Below are positions 17,046-25,887 of a stretch of 64,000 bases of DNA, one piece after another. The stretch's first letter is position 1, and the number at the start of each line of letters is the position of its first letter. Location: IMG/VR virus record IMGVR_UViG_3300032116_000106, positions 1-64,000 of that record; one strand, written 5' to 3'. The position numbers and the translations under genes are program-made. The DNA comes from a virus. The notes under the pieces were generated by a model, which ran no database searches, was not told the origin of the DNA, and saw only the letters and a list, made by a program, of their open reading frames with translations.

Positions 17046-17944
17046 ATAATATATTTTATTAATTCTTCGTTTACAAATTTATTATTTATTATTGATGATG
17101 GATGCCCATACCAATCAAAATTACCACTTACATTTTCACTAAATAAAACTTTTTTTAATCCATTATAATTATCTAATTCCGCTTGCTTTTTAATAGCGTA
17201 TTCATATAACCCACCCTTTCTTAATCCCTCATCTTCGTAAAACCAAAATTTATCAAATGGTATTTTATCTAAATAAATTTTAAAGTATTCACTCTGATTG
17301 TAATAATAATCAAAACCTTCGTTTAAACAAATTTCACCTTCGTAAACATTTCTCGAATAGAACTCAGGCTCATAAAATATATCTTTTATTGTAAAATACT
17401 TATAATCAATTTTTTCACTATCTAAATAATTTGATAAATCTAACACCGTTTCAACAAATGAATATGAATGCTGTTTACTTAATTTTATATGTAAGGTTTT
17501 TAAAATATTATCTATTCCCAAATACTTTGAATTATTAACTTCATAATATCCACCTGTCAAAAACCAAAACTCATTCTTGTAATTTTTTGGATTGGGTAAA
17601 TAATTGTTTGTGTGAGAACCAATTTCAAGTTCTCCATAATAATCTTTTATCAAAAATGAATGTCTATAAGGTTGTGTCCATTGAGTAAAAACTTTATCAA
17701 CTATACCACCATTTTTTTTAATGTATTCAACCCAATATGTTACAGTTCTTTTAATAGTATTATTATCATTAGTTGGATTACCTAAATTTAATACTACATA
17801 ATCTTCCCCTAATTTATATTGTAACCATTCAGGCCACTGCCACTCTTCCCTATTATTATCTTTTTTTAGATGGTTAAGTGGTTTTAAATTAGTAAAAGAA
17901 CATCCACTACATATAATGTATTTTTTATCCTTTAAGATATACAC
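17042..17944 (-). CDS. SGNH-hydrolase-like protein
   Basis: 300 residues. IICSGCSFTN (10-19) gives block I with Ser16, and LGNPTNDNNTIKRTV (about 54-68) is the block II/III region with Asn. The C-terminal FDWYGHPSSIINNKF supplies the His. It is closely similar in layout to the gene at 18878-19780 (both have ICSGCSFTN near the start, NP/SPTND in the middle and GHPS near the end), so the two are paralogues separated by an SDR gene. The 4-bp ATGA overlap with the E1-beta-like gene couples their translation. The acyl or glycan substrate is unknown. Confidence 0.6.
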   Translation of the reverse strand: MYILKDKKYIICSGCSFTNLKPLNHLKKDNNREEWQWPEWLQYKLGEDYVVLNLGNPTNDNNTIKRTVTYWVEYIKKNGGIVDKVFTQWTQPYRHSFLIKDYYGELEIGSHTNNYLPNPKNYKNEFWFLTGGYYEVNNSKYLGIDNILKTLHIKLSKQHSYSFVETVLDLSNYLDSEKIDYKYFTIKDIFYEPEFYSRNVYEGEICLNEGFDYYYNQSEYFKIYLDKIPFDKFWFYEDEGLRKGGLYEYAIKKQAELDNYNGLKKVLFSENVSGNFDWYGHPSSIINNKFVNEELIKYII

Positions 17945-18881
17945 TCTTATACCAATTTATAGTTTTTTCTAATCCTTCGTAAATTGTGGTTTTTGCACCC
18001 CAACCTAATTTATCAAATATTTTAAACGAATCAATTAACCTCACCGGAATCATCGGAGCCTTATTATTTACATATTCAATCGGAGATTCTAAACCTTCAA
18101 TTTCTTTCAATACATTAATAACATGATTTACTGAATAGCCTGAATTAGAACCCACATTATAGATTTCATGCCCTTCTTCCTTTTCCATAATAACCTGCAA
18201 TGCTTCTACAAAATCTTCAACATAAAGAAGGTCTCTCACTTCAGTACCATCTCCCCATACAGGAATTGGATTTAATCTAGTTGCAACTTTAATAATAGAA
18301 GCGGGTGTAACGTGGCATTTATCCAAATCATATTTATCATGCGGCCCATATAAATTTGCTGGTCTAACAATTACGGTCTGCATTGGATTGATAAGGATTT
18401 CAGAATACATCTTACAAAGAACTTCTGCATATCGTTTCATCCAACCTACCGGATAATAAGTTTTATAGATTGATTCGTATAGAAAATCGGATTCACAAAC
18501 TGGTCTATCACCGCTTTCTGGATAAATTGTAGATGATGATAAGAATATAAATTTCTTTATCTTATTCTTATACGCCTTCTCTAATGTTAATGCGTTTATT
18601 ATTACATTAGGAGTAACATGAAGTAGAGGAGCATAAATTGTATCAACTGCATTAGAAGTTGAGGCTGCACAATGAAACACCACATCAACTCCCTCCATAA
18701 TTTGATTAACAAAATTTTCATCTCTTAAATCTCCCTGAACTGATTCACCGAAACCTTCTAAATTTCGAGTGTATCCATGATTACGAAGGTTTTTATATCC
18801 TTCGTTGTATAATCTTTCTGCCAAATTTCTTCCTACGAAACCGGTAGCACCTAATATTAGGATTTTGCTTTCTTTATTCAT
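17925..18881 (-). CDS. Extended SDR, NAD-dependent sugar epimerase/dehydratase-like
   Basis: 318 residues with a Rossmann fold. GATGFVGRN (11-19) is the GxxGxxG cofactor site, VVFHCAAST (67-75) the strand-4 motif and FLSSSTIYP (113-121) the catalytic Ser region. YGPHDKYD and VWGDGTEVRDLLYVEDFVEA are typical of nucleotide-sugar epimerases and dehydratases. Unusually, the catalytic YxxxK position reads VGWMK (145-149): the Lys is kept but the Tyr is not at Lys-4, although two Tyr residues occur at 142-143. The gene overlaps its neighbours by 20 and 4 bp. Likely substrate is an NDP-sugar; the exact reaction cannot be read from sequence. Confidence 0.82.
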   Translation of the reverse strand: MNKESKILILGATGFVGRNLAERLYNEGYKNLRNHGYTRNLEGFGESVQGDLRDENFVNQIMEGVDVVFHCAASTSNAVDTIYAPLLHVTPNVIINALTLEKAYKNKIKKFIFLSSSTIYPESGDRPVCESDFLYESIYKTYYPVGWMKRYAEVLCKMYSEILINPMQTVIVRPANLYGPHDKYDLDKCHVTPASIIKVATRLNPIPVWGDGTEVRDLLYVEDFVEALQVIMEKEEGHEIYNVGSNSGYSVNHVINVLKEIEGLESPIEYVNNKAPMIPVRLIDSFKIFDKLGWGAKTTIYEGLEKTINWYKSVYLKG

Positions 18882-19780
18882 ATAACTTCTTTTAATAAAA
18901 TATCATTAACAAATTTTTTCCAAGTTTTTGTAGAGGGATGTCCCGCTACTATTGTATTACCTTCTATCCACCTATCTTCTTCTATATTATCATATATCCA
19001 CTCATATACTCCTCCATATTCACCATATTCATTCTTATAAAACCAACACCATTTATCCCAATCAATTAAATCATAAAATCTTTTAATATAAAGGAGATGT
19101 TCAAATCTTTTCTCACTACCTCTATAATTAAATTTTTTTTCAGAATATAATTTTTGAAGTATTGGTTCAACTTCCTCATATCTTAATGGATTGATAACCA
19201 CTTCATTATTTTCTATCTGTCCATCAAATATACATTCTTCGGTTGATAAATTATCTTTTATAAAAAAAGTTTTTAGTTTAATTCCTTTACTTTCCACAAA
19301 ACAAATAAGATAATGAAACCATTCTAAAAAAGAAAGTGTATCTTCTTCATCACTTTGAACCCATTTTATTTTTGATTTAAAGAATTCCTTTTCTTTTTCA
19401 AAATCATCTTTTTCTTCCATCCAACCGTAATAAAAATTACCACTCAAAGCGTAAAATCCATTTTCATAATTCGTATAAGTATAATCAGTTTTATGAACAG
19501 TTGAATTTGGTATAGTTGGAATGTAAATCGAATCCCTATTGAAAAATGTCCAACATGCTAATAAAGTTATATCACTTATACCTTTATCTAACAATTCATT
19601 TGCTTTATAAATTAAACTTCTAACAATAGTTTTTACATCATTTGTAGGTGAGCCAACATTATATACATTTTGATAATGCTCTTTTAAATGTTCTGGCCAA
19701 AAATAACTCTTCTTATCTAACGTCGCGTGGAAATTAGTAAAAGAACAACCACTACAAATTATGTGAGATGTAGTATTCAT
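18878..19780 (-). CDS. SGNH-hydrolase-like protein, paralogue of the gene at 17042
   Basis: 300 residues. IICSGCSFTNF (8-18) contains block I with candidate nucleophile Ser13, VGSPTNDVKTIVRSL (about 43-57) is the block II/III equivalent, and VAGHPSTKTWKKF near the C-terminus provides the His. Interior segments are rich in Trp, Tyr and Glu. It alternates with SDR genes (SGNH, SDR, SGNH, SDR), suggesting that an ancestral SGNH-SDR pair was duplicated. Function beyond the fold is unknown. Confidence 0.6.
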   Translation of the reverse strand: MNTTSHIICSGCSFTNFHATLDKKSYFWPEHLKEHYQNVYNVGSPTNDVKTIVRSLIYKANELLDKGISDITLLACWTFFNRDSIYIPTIPNSTVHKTDYTYTNYENGFYALSGNFYYGWMEEKDDFEKEKEFFKSKIKWVQSDEEDTLSFLEWFHYLICFVESKGIKLKTFFIKDNLSTEECIFDGQIENNEVVINPLRYEEVEPILQKLYSEKKFNYRGSEKRFEHLLYIKRFYDLIDWDKWCWFYKNEYGEYGGVYEWIYDNIEEDRWIEGNTIVAGHPSTKTWKKFVNDILLKEVI

Positions 19781-20684
19781 AGGTTTTTTCTAATGCTTTT
19801 TCAAATCCCAATTTTGGTAATAATCCAACTTGCTCTTGCTTAGTTGTATCCATTTGTCTTCTACTATCCCCATTTGGTTTAGATGTATTCCAATCTATTT
19901 TCAAATCTTTCCCACTAATTCTAATAAGAGATTCTATCATTTGTTTTATAGTAATTTCTTCCCCCGCTCCAAAGTTAATTGTGGTGTGTAGTTTTCTTTT
20001 ATATAAATCTAAAACTGCATCTGCCACATCTCCTCCATATACGAAATCTCTAATAGGAGAACCATCGCCCCACGCTTCTATCGAATCACCCTTTGCTTCT
20101 ACAATCTTTTTAATAGTAGATGCAATTACAGTACCCTTACCACTAAAATCATCATATTCTCCAAATATATTTGCAGGTCTAATGATTGCCCAATTGTGAT
20201 AATTGTATTGAACTCTATACGCTTCTAATAAAATTTCACCCATTCTTTTACTCCATGATGGAAACCAGTCTGCTTCACCAGGTAATGTTTTCCATACTGA
20301 ATCCTCAACAAATGTTTCAGCAGGTGCATAAACTCCTACTGAACTCATAAACACTAACCAAATGTTATTTTTAGCACATTGATTGATTATTTCGGTATTT
20401 ATTTTAAATGATGGATATAAAAAATCAACTGGCTTTTCTTTTGCTCTAACGGGTGAACCCTTTACACCAAAACAATTAAATACTACATCAAACTTATTAA
20501 TAAACAAAGATTCAATTGCAAATGGTTTTGTCAAATCCTCTTGAATAAATTCCCAACCAACCGATGGTAGATGTTTTCCTTTTTTTAAATCAACCCCAAT
20601 AACCTTATAACCTTCATTGAGGCACTTCTTCAGTAAATGTGTTCCTACTAAACCATTTACACCTGTTATTAAAACTTTTTTCAT
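19752..20684 (-). CDS. Extended SDR, NAD-dependent sugar epimerase/dehydratase-like
   Basis: 310 residues. TGVNGLVGTH (7-16) is the cofactor-binding turn, VVFNCFGVKG the strand-4 region, and FMSSVGVYAPAE (112-123) the Ser region. RPANIFGEYDDFSGKG and WGDGSPIRDFVYGGDVADA are typical of nucleotide-sugar SDRs. The catalytic Tyr position reads PSWSK (142-146) instead of YxxxK, the same kind of change seen in the SDR at 17925. This suggests a shared subfamily rather than a random mutation. It ends inside the start of the following SGNH-like gene (29-bp overlap). Confidence 0.82.
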   Translation of the reverse strand: MKKVLITGVNGLVGTHLLKKCLNEGYKVIGVDLKKGKHLPSVGWEFIQEDLTKPFAIESLFINKFDVVFNCFGVKGSPVRAKEKPVDFLYPSFKINTEIINQCAKNNIWLVFMSSVGVYAPAETFVEDSVWKTLPGEADWFPSWSKRMGEILLEAYRVQYNYHNWAIIRPANIFGEYDDFSGKGTVIASTIKKIVEAKGDSIEAWGDGSPIRDFVYGGDVADAVLDLYKRKLHTTINFGAGEEITIKQMIESLIRISGKDLKIDWNTSKPNGDSRRQMDTTKQEQVGLLPKLGFEKALEKTYEYYISHNL

Positions 20685-21878
20685 TTATAATTCTCTTAAA
20701 TCGTTAATCGTTTCATCAATCATTTTTGAGAATGAATACTCAAAAAATTTCTCTTTATTCTTTTTAATCTTTTCTATATTGTTATTATAAAAATTTATTA
20801 TAGATTGTTCACCTAACTTATAAACTTTTCTAATCTGCCCTAATGCATCATTTAATCTTTTTTGATTATCAGGCATCGAATCAAATGAGTAATCAATAAG
20901 CGAATCGTATAATTCAAATCCTAATTCAGTAAGGTATTGATGAGAACCCATATCACCAATTATTAAAAAAGGGTGACAGTTTGCCAATGCCTTAAAACTT
21001 TTTTCAGTAAGATTTAAACTATTATTCTCAAATGAGGTTTCAGTTATAATGTTAAAATAAGTTTCAGAATAATGTGATTTAGTCGTATATTTTAGATTTG
21101 AAAATACGTCGTTTTGGTTATTAGGGTAATCCCAATCTAATACATTAAATCCAATTCTATCAAATTTATTATAATATGCAATTAAATCATACAGTTCAAC
21201 TTCTTTTGATTCCAATTCCCTTCTATTAAAATTATCATTTTTAATTAATATGGAAACATATGTATCATCAATTAATCCATTTTTAATCAACCATAAAATA
21301 AGTTGAACTCTAAATGTTTTGGTAGTATTTTTATTATAACTTAAAAAGAATTTTTTCTTTTCAGAATTCAAATACTCATTTACATTTAATAATCCGATTT
21401 CCGAGCCTCTACAATCAATGGATTCATATTTTATATCTCTATAATGGTCTACTAAAAATCCAAATAGATAAGGTTTATGAATTACTTTAATTCCATGCTT
21501 ATTAAATAATTCGGAATATTTGTTATTAGTAGCAACAACTATTTGATTAATGGCTAAGTTAAACTTATCCTTAAATAATATTAATCTGGAAAAAAATGGA
21601 TTTTGATTAGTTCCTTCGTGAAAATTGGAAAATACAATTTTAACATTTGGTTTATCCTTTACCATTTCAAATACTTTTTCAAAGTATTCTTTGTTGCTAT
21701 CTATTACATTTGAATTCATTTCACCTATTATGGACAAATTCCATATAATAGGTTCTTCATTATTTAATTCAAATATTGGATTGGCAAATCCATAGTTCCA
21801 ATCTAAATTTGATATATGACAAAAGGGATACCCATTGGGTATATTCTTAAAATCAGTATTCTCATAATAAAATTTCAT
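20685..21878 (-). CDS. Glycosyltransferase-like protein, paralogue of genes at 15179 and 22676
   Basis: 397 residues. The N-terminal half is variable. KKFFLSYNKNTTKTFRVQLI (about 174-193) and ITETSFENNSLNLTEKSFKA (about 288-307) mark the family core, followed by a CHPFLIIGD strand and a GFELYDSLIDYSFDS segment. The TEKSF motif ahead of a hydrophobic strand is like the nucleotide-sugar site of GT-B fucosyltransferase-type enzymes. It directly abuts the SDR gene and overlaps the sulfotransferase-like gene by 17 bp. Donor and acceptor are unknown. Confidence 0.6.
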   Translation of the reverse strand: MKFYYENTDFKNIPNGYPFCHISNLDWNYGFANPIFELNNEEPIIWNLSIIGEMNSNVIDSNKEYFEKVFEMVKDKPNVKIVFSNFHEGTNQNPFFSRLILFKDKFNLAINQIVVATNNKYSELFNKHGIKVIHKPYLFGFLVDHYRDIKYESIDCRGSEIGLLNVNEYLNSEKKKFFLSYNKNTTKTFRVQLILWLIKNGLIDDTYVSILIKNDNFNRRELESKEVELYDLIAYYNKFDRIGFNVLDWDYPNNQNDVFSNLKYTTKSHYSETYFNIITETSFENNSLNLTEKSFKALANCHPFLIIGDMGSHQYLTELGFELYDSLIDYSFDSMPDNQKRLNDALGQIRKVYKLGEQSIINFYNNNIEKIKKNKEKFFEYSFSKMIDETINDLREL

Positions 21879-22686
21879 ATTCGGCCTTTATTTTGTCATA
21901 GTATTCATTCTCTGAATCAAAGTATAAAGATAATTCTTTTATTTCAGATTTCCAAATTTCAATGTTATCTTTAAATACCTGATAAAATATATTATTTTTT
22001 TCAGAATGTTTAAATTTATTCATTTCCTGTTCATACCCCCAATCAATTAATTCTTTTGTTTTAAGGTATTCATCAAATGAATTAATATCTATATATGTTA
22101 TCTTTGCTCCCAAATCCCTTAATTGATTCATATATAAATAAGCGTAGTAGTGGTGGCGCTCAACATGAGAATCTTTATAGATAGCATAATTTAATACATA
22201 TTTTTCTATTAAAACTTTTAGGCAATCAACATCTTTTGTATTAAGATACTTTACAAATAGATTCAAAAAATTATCTATATTTGATTGTAGTTCTATTTCA
22301 CTTATATTGTGTTCAAAATATGATTTCATAAATTCTTTTCCATCATGTTTTAAATTAACAGCTCTCTGATGTATAATACCAAACATTGTAGTTAAACCTG
22401 ATATGAATCTACTTTGAGGATTACGAACAAAGAATACTACATCTTTGTTTTTAAATAAATTTTTGTAAGCATGTTCAACAAATTCTGAACGTGTTTGAAA
22501 ACGCATCGAATCAAGCTCTACCTCTTCCAATTTATTATTAAACGGATAACCATAGTTTTGGAATTGTAAATTATTTGATACCGATTTTAAAAACCTACTA
22601 CCTACCTTAGCGGATGTCACTAAAACAATGTTGTCATTAGTAAAATACTTATAACTGGTCGTAAATTCTTTTTCTTTATTTGACAT
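21862..22686 (-). CDS. Sulfotransferase-like protein
   Basis: 274 residues. TSAKVGSRFLKSV (24-36) fits the 5'-phosphosulfate-binding loop of PAPS-dependent sulfotransferases. FFVRNPQSRFISGL (85-98) fits the 3'-phosphate-binding motif (R-x-P-x-x-R-x-x-S-G). The rest is helical and charged. Such enzymes add sulfate to carbohydrates or proteins. In this block the natural guess is sulfation of a glycan on the virion or host surface. The first residues differ from host-like Golgi enzymes, with no signal peptide or membrane anchor, so it acts in the cytoplasm. Confidence 0.68.
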   Translation of the reverse strand: MSNKEKEFTTSYKYFTNDNIVLVTSAKVGSRFLKSVSNNLQFQNYGYPFNNKLEEVELDSMRFQTRSEFVEHAYKNLFKNKDVVFFVRNPQSRFISGLTTMFGIIHQRAVNLKHDGKEFMKSYFEHNISEIELQSNIDNFLNLFVKYLNTKDVDCLKVLIEKYVLNYAIYKDSHVERHHYYAYLYMNQLRDLGAKITYIDINSFDEYLKTKELIDWGYEQEMNKFKHSEKNNIFYQVFKDNIEIWKSEIKELSLYFDSENEYYDKIKAEYEILL

Positions 22687-23944
22687 TTGTTAATGATTTA
22701 AAATAATTTTTACAGCTCTCTCTTTCCCAAAAATTAAGAAAATGAGATTGATTATATAATAATATATCCTTTGCTTCCGAATATATTTTTTTAAGATTAG
22801 ATTTATTTAATTCTTTTACCACCTCAACTACATTTACCATTCTATCTCTAACATCAAATATTTCATCATAGTCTTCACTCCAAAAATCATTAAATGTTTT
22901 GAACCCATAACTTCTTAATCTCTTTAGATGTTGATATGGTGCTAAAAATATACCTAAATGTAAATTGATAAATGGTTTAAAACTTTTTTCAGTTAGGTGT
23001 TCTTCGTTATTTTCAAACGATGTTTCGGTTATTAAAGAACAATATGAATTTATATAACTATCTTTAAAATGAGTAGTTTTAGTATCACCGAAAAAATTAT
23101 ATAAATTTTTGGATATAGGTTCGTATTCACTTTTCTTTTTGGTATAAAAAAAGTATTTTAAAAACCTTTCATATTCAATTAGAGAATTTCTATCAAAAAA
23201 TTTTGAAAAGTGTTCTATACTAAAAATGTTCTTTCCCTCTACATCTTTTTCGTTTCCATAAAATGGGGAAAACTCATATGGAGAAAATAATAATGACCAA
23301 TCAGTATTGTAGATTAATTCGTTTTTATATAATCTAGCTAAAAAAGAAACTCTATGAGCTTTTGGAACTCTATTTAAACACAAAAAATTATATTTTCTTT
23401 CAGTAGTATTATCAAAAGTTTGTAATTCAAACCTATAACCTAAATCGTTAATTTTGTTCTCCTTTAATGCCTTATTAACAACCAAAGAAGTATGTTCTAA
23501 TAACCAATCTGAAACATTGACGTTTAAGCCAACATCTCCTATTGATTCTTTGTAATAATTTATTAAGTTTTTGTTTGCAAAGTAAATGTAGAACGAAGAG
23601 TGTGGTAAATTATTACAAATAATAAATTCATTTAGTTGCCGAAAAAAAGAGATATGGTCTCCTCCACCCTCATGTTCTCTTAATAACAAAACTTTTAACT
23701 TTGAATTATGAATAAGAGATAGTATTGTTGGTGAAAAAAATCCTCCTTTAAAAATACAATTAAAATCAGTATTTAAATCAATTGGAAAATATATATTATC
23801 CAATCCCCCTAACTCATTTAGTTTGATGTTATTTACATTAATGTATTCACGACAATAAGGATGTCTACACCCAAAATTATTTCCGTTGGGTATAGGCCCT
23901 AAATCGTTCCACTCTTCAAATAATAAATTTAAAACGCTATCCAT
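22676..23944 (-). CDS. Glycosyltransferase-like protein, paralogue of genes at 15179 and 20685
   Basis: 422 residues. RKYNFLCLNRVPKAHRVSFL (about 188-207) is the arginine/histidine motif of this family. LITETSFENNEEHLTEKSFK (about 305-324) is the core motif and LRSYGFKTFNDFWSEDYDEI (about 346-365) its C-terminal signature. It shares TETSFENN..LTEKSFK with the gene at 20685 almost exactly, showing recent common ancestry. The stop overlaps the start of the sulfotransferase-like gene by 11 bp. Role: sugar transfer, substrate unknown. Confidence 0.62.
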   Translation of the reverse strand: MDSVLNLLFEEWNDLGPIPNGNNFGCRHPYCREYINVNNIKLNELGGLDNIYFPIDLNTDFNCIFKGGFFSPTILSLIHNSKLKVLLLREHEGGGDHISFFRQLNEFIICNNLPHSSFYIYFANKNLINYYKESIGDVGLNVNVSDWLLEHTSLVVNKALKENKINDLGYRFELQTFDNTTERKYNFLCLNRVPKAHRVSFLARLYKNELIYNTDWSLLFSPYEFSPFYGNEKDVEGKNIFSIEHFSKFFDRNSLIEYERFLKYFFYTKKKSEYEPISKNLYNFFGDTKTTHFKDSYINSYCSLITETSFENNEEHLTEKSFKPFINLHLGIFLAPYQHLKRLRSYGFKTFNDFWSEDYDEIFDVRDRMVNVVEVVKELNKSNLKKIYSEAKDILLYNQSHFLNFWERESCKNYFKSLTNVK

Positions 23945-24561
23945 TTTCCGCTTCCGTAATGTGGATATTTTGATTTGTATGTATAATGTATTACATCAGA
24001 TGGAATTTCTCTCTTAGTGTCATTCCATGTCTTTTCAGTTGGAGTGTATGTGGAAACTCCATTATCTTCCACAACAAAATATAATGGTAATTGAAATCTC
24101 CTAGCGTATTTATGAACTTCATAAAAAATACCACTTTCAAAACTCATATCCCCAACAAATACCCATACTTTATCATCCCCACCATCTTTTTTAATAGCAG
24201 ATGCTACACCCAAAGCAATTGGTAATGTCCCACCTACAATTGCGGATGCATAGAATCGATTATCGTGGTCACACATTGTAATCGATTTACCATCTTTAAT
24301 TACTTCGGTAGCATAATCGGCGGATAATCCACTCAATACCCAGTGGTAGTGAGAACGCCATGTTGAAAAAACCCAATCGGTTTCTTTTATACGCTTGAAT
24401 ACTTCAATTAGTTCAGCTTCGTTTCCATTTGATAAATGAACCGGGCCTCTAATTTTACCGCCTTCCCATATATCAACTATACTTTGTTCAAACTGAATTA
24501 ACTTTTCTACTGTCCAATCTATATCTCTAATGATTGGGTATTGTTCTAAATTTTTTATCAT
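23929..24561 (-). CDS. TPP-binding subunit (E1-alpha-like) of a split 2-oxoacid/transketolase-type enzyme
   Basis: 210 residues, short for E1-alpha (usually 320 or more). VFSTWRSHYHWVLSG (64-78) matches the RxHxHxLxxG block of E1-alpha. Residues 108-122 (IVGGTLPIALGVASA) match the glycine-rich GGxLPIAxGxA loop. VFVGDMSFESGIF (135-147) and VVEDNG (163-168) form the GD-x(29)-N motif that binds Mg-thiamine diphosphate. The partner Pyr subunit is the gene at 16503, 7 kb downstream in transcription order. No lipoyl E2 or E3 gene is visible, which argues against a full dehydrogenase complex. A carboligase or decarboxylase step in sugar building is more likely. Confidence 0.82.
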   Translation of the reverse strand: MIKNLEQYPIIRDIDWTVEKLIQFEQSIVDIWEGGKIRGPVHLSNGNEAELIEVFKRIKETDWVFSTWRSHYHWVLSGLSADYATEVIKDGKSITMCDHDNRFYASAIVGGTLPIALGVASAIKKDGGDDKVWVFVGDMSFESGIFYEVHKYARRFQLPLYFVVEDNGVSTYTPTEKTWNDTKREIPSDVIHYTYKSKYPHYGSGKWIAF

Positions 24562-25415
24562 ATTAAAAGGTCACTTATACAAACTCTATTTTTATCAGAG
24601 CCTCTGTTTAAAGATTCATATTCTTCTCCTCCGATTCCAAACATTACACAATCAGTTTCTTCTAAATTCATTTCTTTACAAACTTGTGTATATTTTTCAC
24701 CGAATGTATCCCAATTATAATCAACTGAATACTTTGTCATTAATTCATATCCTATTGCTGCACCAACTCTATTTACCATTTGTTGTTCATTGAATGCACC
24801 TATTCCATCATCGATGTGGCGAAAATCATTTACCATTCTTATCCCAACTCTCAAATGTTCCATTCCATAAAATGCTTTTGAAAGAGAAAATGTAATCAAC
24901 TGAATACAATTGTGGTTTAAATTAACATTTATATTTTTTGCCATTGGATAATAAGCAAAATCTAACATTACAGGAATACTATTTTCATCACAATAATTTA
25001 AAAAATCTTGCGTTAATAAAGGATGTTGTTTACCATAATCTGAAAATGGTACACTAAGGATTACCGCATCCCCTCTTTTGATTTCATCATCTTCTATAAA
25101 GGCCCAATTCCAATCATGTTGAAATGAGCATTTATGATAAAAAAACTCTCCTTTAAAAAAACGAAATCGTTTTTTCTTTTGTATTAAATAGAAATGGTCA
25201 AAAGATTGAATAGTTCCATGCACATAACTAACATCTCTATATCCTTCTAATCCTTCTAATTTATTATATTTCGAACTTGCTATCCAACTTACAAACTTAT
25301 CCTTAAATTTTTGTAATATAGTATCATCATATACCGATGATAATTTATCCCAACTAATAATGTCTTGTTTGATTTTTGGGTTTGGTATAGGCTTCGCTCC
25401 TCGTAAATTGTTCAT
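24558..25415 (-). CDS. PLP-dependent fold-type I aminotransferase-like protein
   Basis: 285 residues. SIPVMLDFAYYP (146-157) holds the Asp (152) that pairs with the pyridine nitrogen. ITFSLSKAFYGMEHLRVGIRM (about 174-194) holds Lys180 as the candidate Schiff-base lysine and the Arg that follows in class I aminotransferases. It is about 100 residues shorter than typical family members, with much of the N- and C-terminal small domain reduced. In a sugar block it could transfer an amino group to a ketosugar. It overlaps the TPP E1-alpha gene by 4 bp. Confidence 0.7.
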   Translation of the reverse strand: MNNLRGAKPIPNPKIKQDIISWDKLSSVYDDTILQKFKDKFVSWIASSKYNKLEGLEGYRDVSYVHGTIQSFDHFYLIQKKKRFRFFKGEFFYHKCSFQHDWNWAFIEDDEIKRGDAVILSVPFSDYGKQHPLLTQDFLNYCDENSIPVMLDFAYYPMAKNINVNLNHNCIQLITFSLSKAFYGMEHLRVGIRMVNDFRHIDDGIGAFNEQQMVNRVGAAIGYELMTKYSVDYNWDTFGEKYTQVCKEMNLEETDCVMFGIGGEEYESLNRGSDKNRVCISDLLI

Positions 25416-25887
25416 ATAAACCTGTTATTTGCATTGTGTATTTTGGCTCCATTCCCATATTACCGCTAAGATGGGGTTGTCCATATCTAATTACTTTAAA
25501 ATCCATTTTTCTCCACTTTATAAATGGTTCATTATCTATTTCAAAATAATGACCAGTCTTCCATTCTTCCAAAAAGAAATTTAACCTACATACTCCATAC
25601 TTATCACAATTATTCTTTTTTGAAAATTGATAAAATGTATCAAAGTGTTCAGGTATAGTTTGACCTGGCATTTGTTTTATTACACTTAATGAATAATCTG
25701 AAAATATTTGCTTTGCGAAAGTATGATATTCTTCTGGCAAATCAAACGTTTGGTAGTATTGAGTATTCTTATCAGTAAATCCTGCGGTAATATACTTTTG
25801 ATTTTGCTCATCATATTCCGCTGAATTCCCTTCTAATGATACATTATTGGAAATTGTACTAAAATTTATATTATGTATTGTTAGCAT
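25354..25887 (-). CDS. 2-oxoglutarate/Fe(II) oxygenase, aspartyl/asparaginyl hydroxylase-like
   Basis: 177 residues. IKQMPGQTIPEHFDTFYQF contains His81-x-Asp83, CRLNFFLEEWKTGHYFEID is the conserved central sheet, and VIRYGQPHLSGNMG supplies the distal His139. This arrangement is that of the aspartyl/asparaginyl beta-hydroxylase superfamily. The substrate may be a protein side chain or a free sugar or amino acid. The gene overlaps the PLP enzyme gene by 62 bp, the longest overlap in the block, and the SDR gene by 17 bp. Confidence 0.7.
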   Translation of the reverse strand: MLTIHNINFSTISNNVSLEGNSAEYDEQNQKYITAGFTDKNTQYYQTFDLPEEYHTFAKQIFSDYSLSVIKQMPGQTIPEHFDTFYQFSKKNNCDKYGVCRLNFFLEEWKTGHYFEIDNEPFIKWRKMDFKVIRYGQPHLSGNMGMEPKYTMQITGLYEQFTRSEAYTKPKNQTRHY

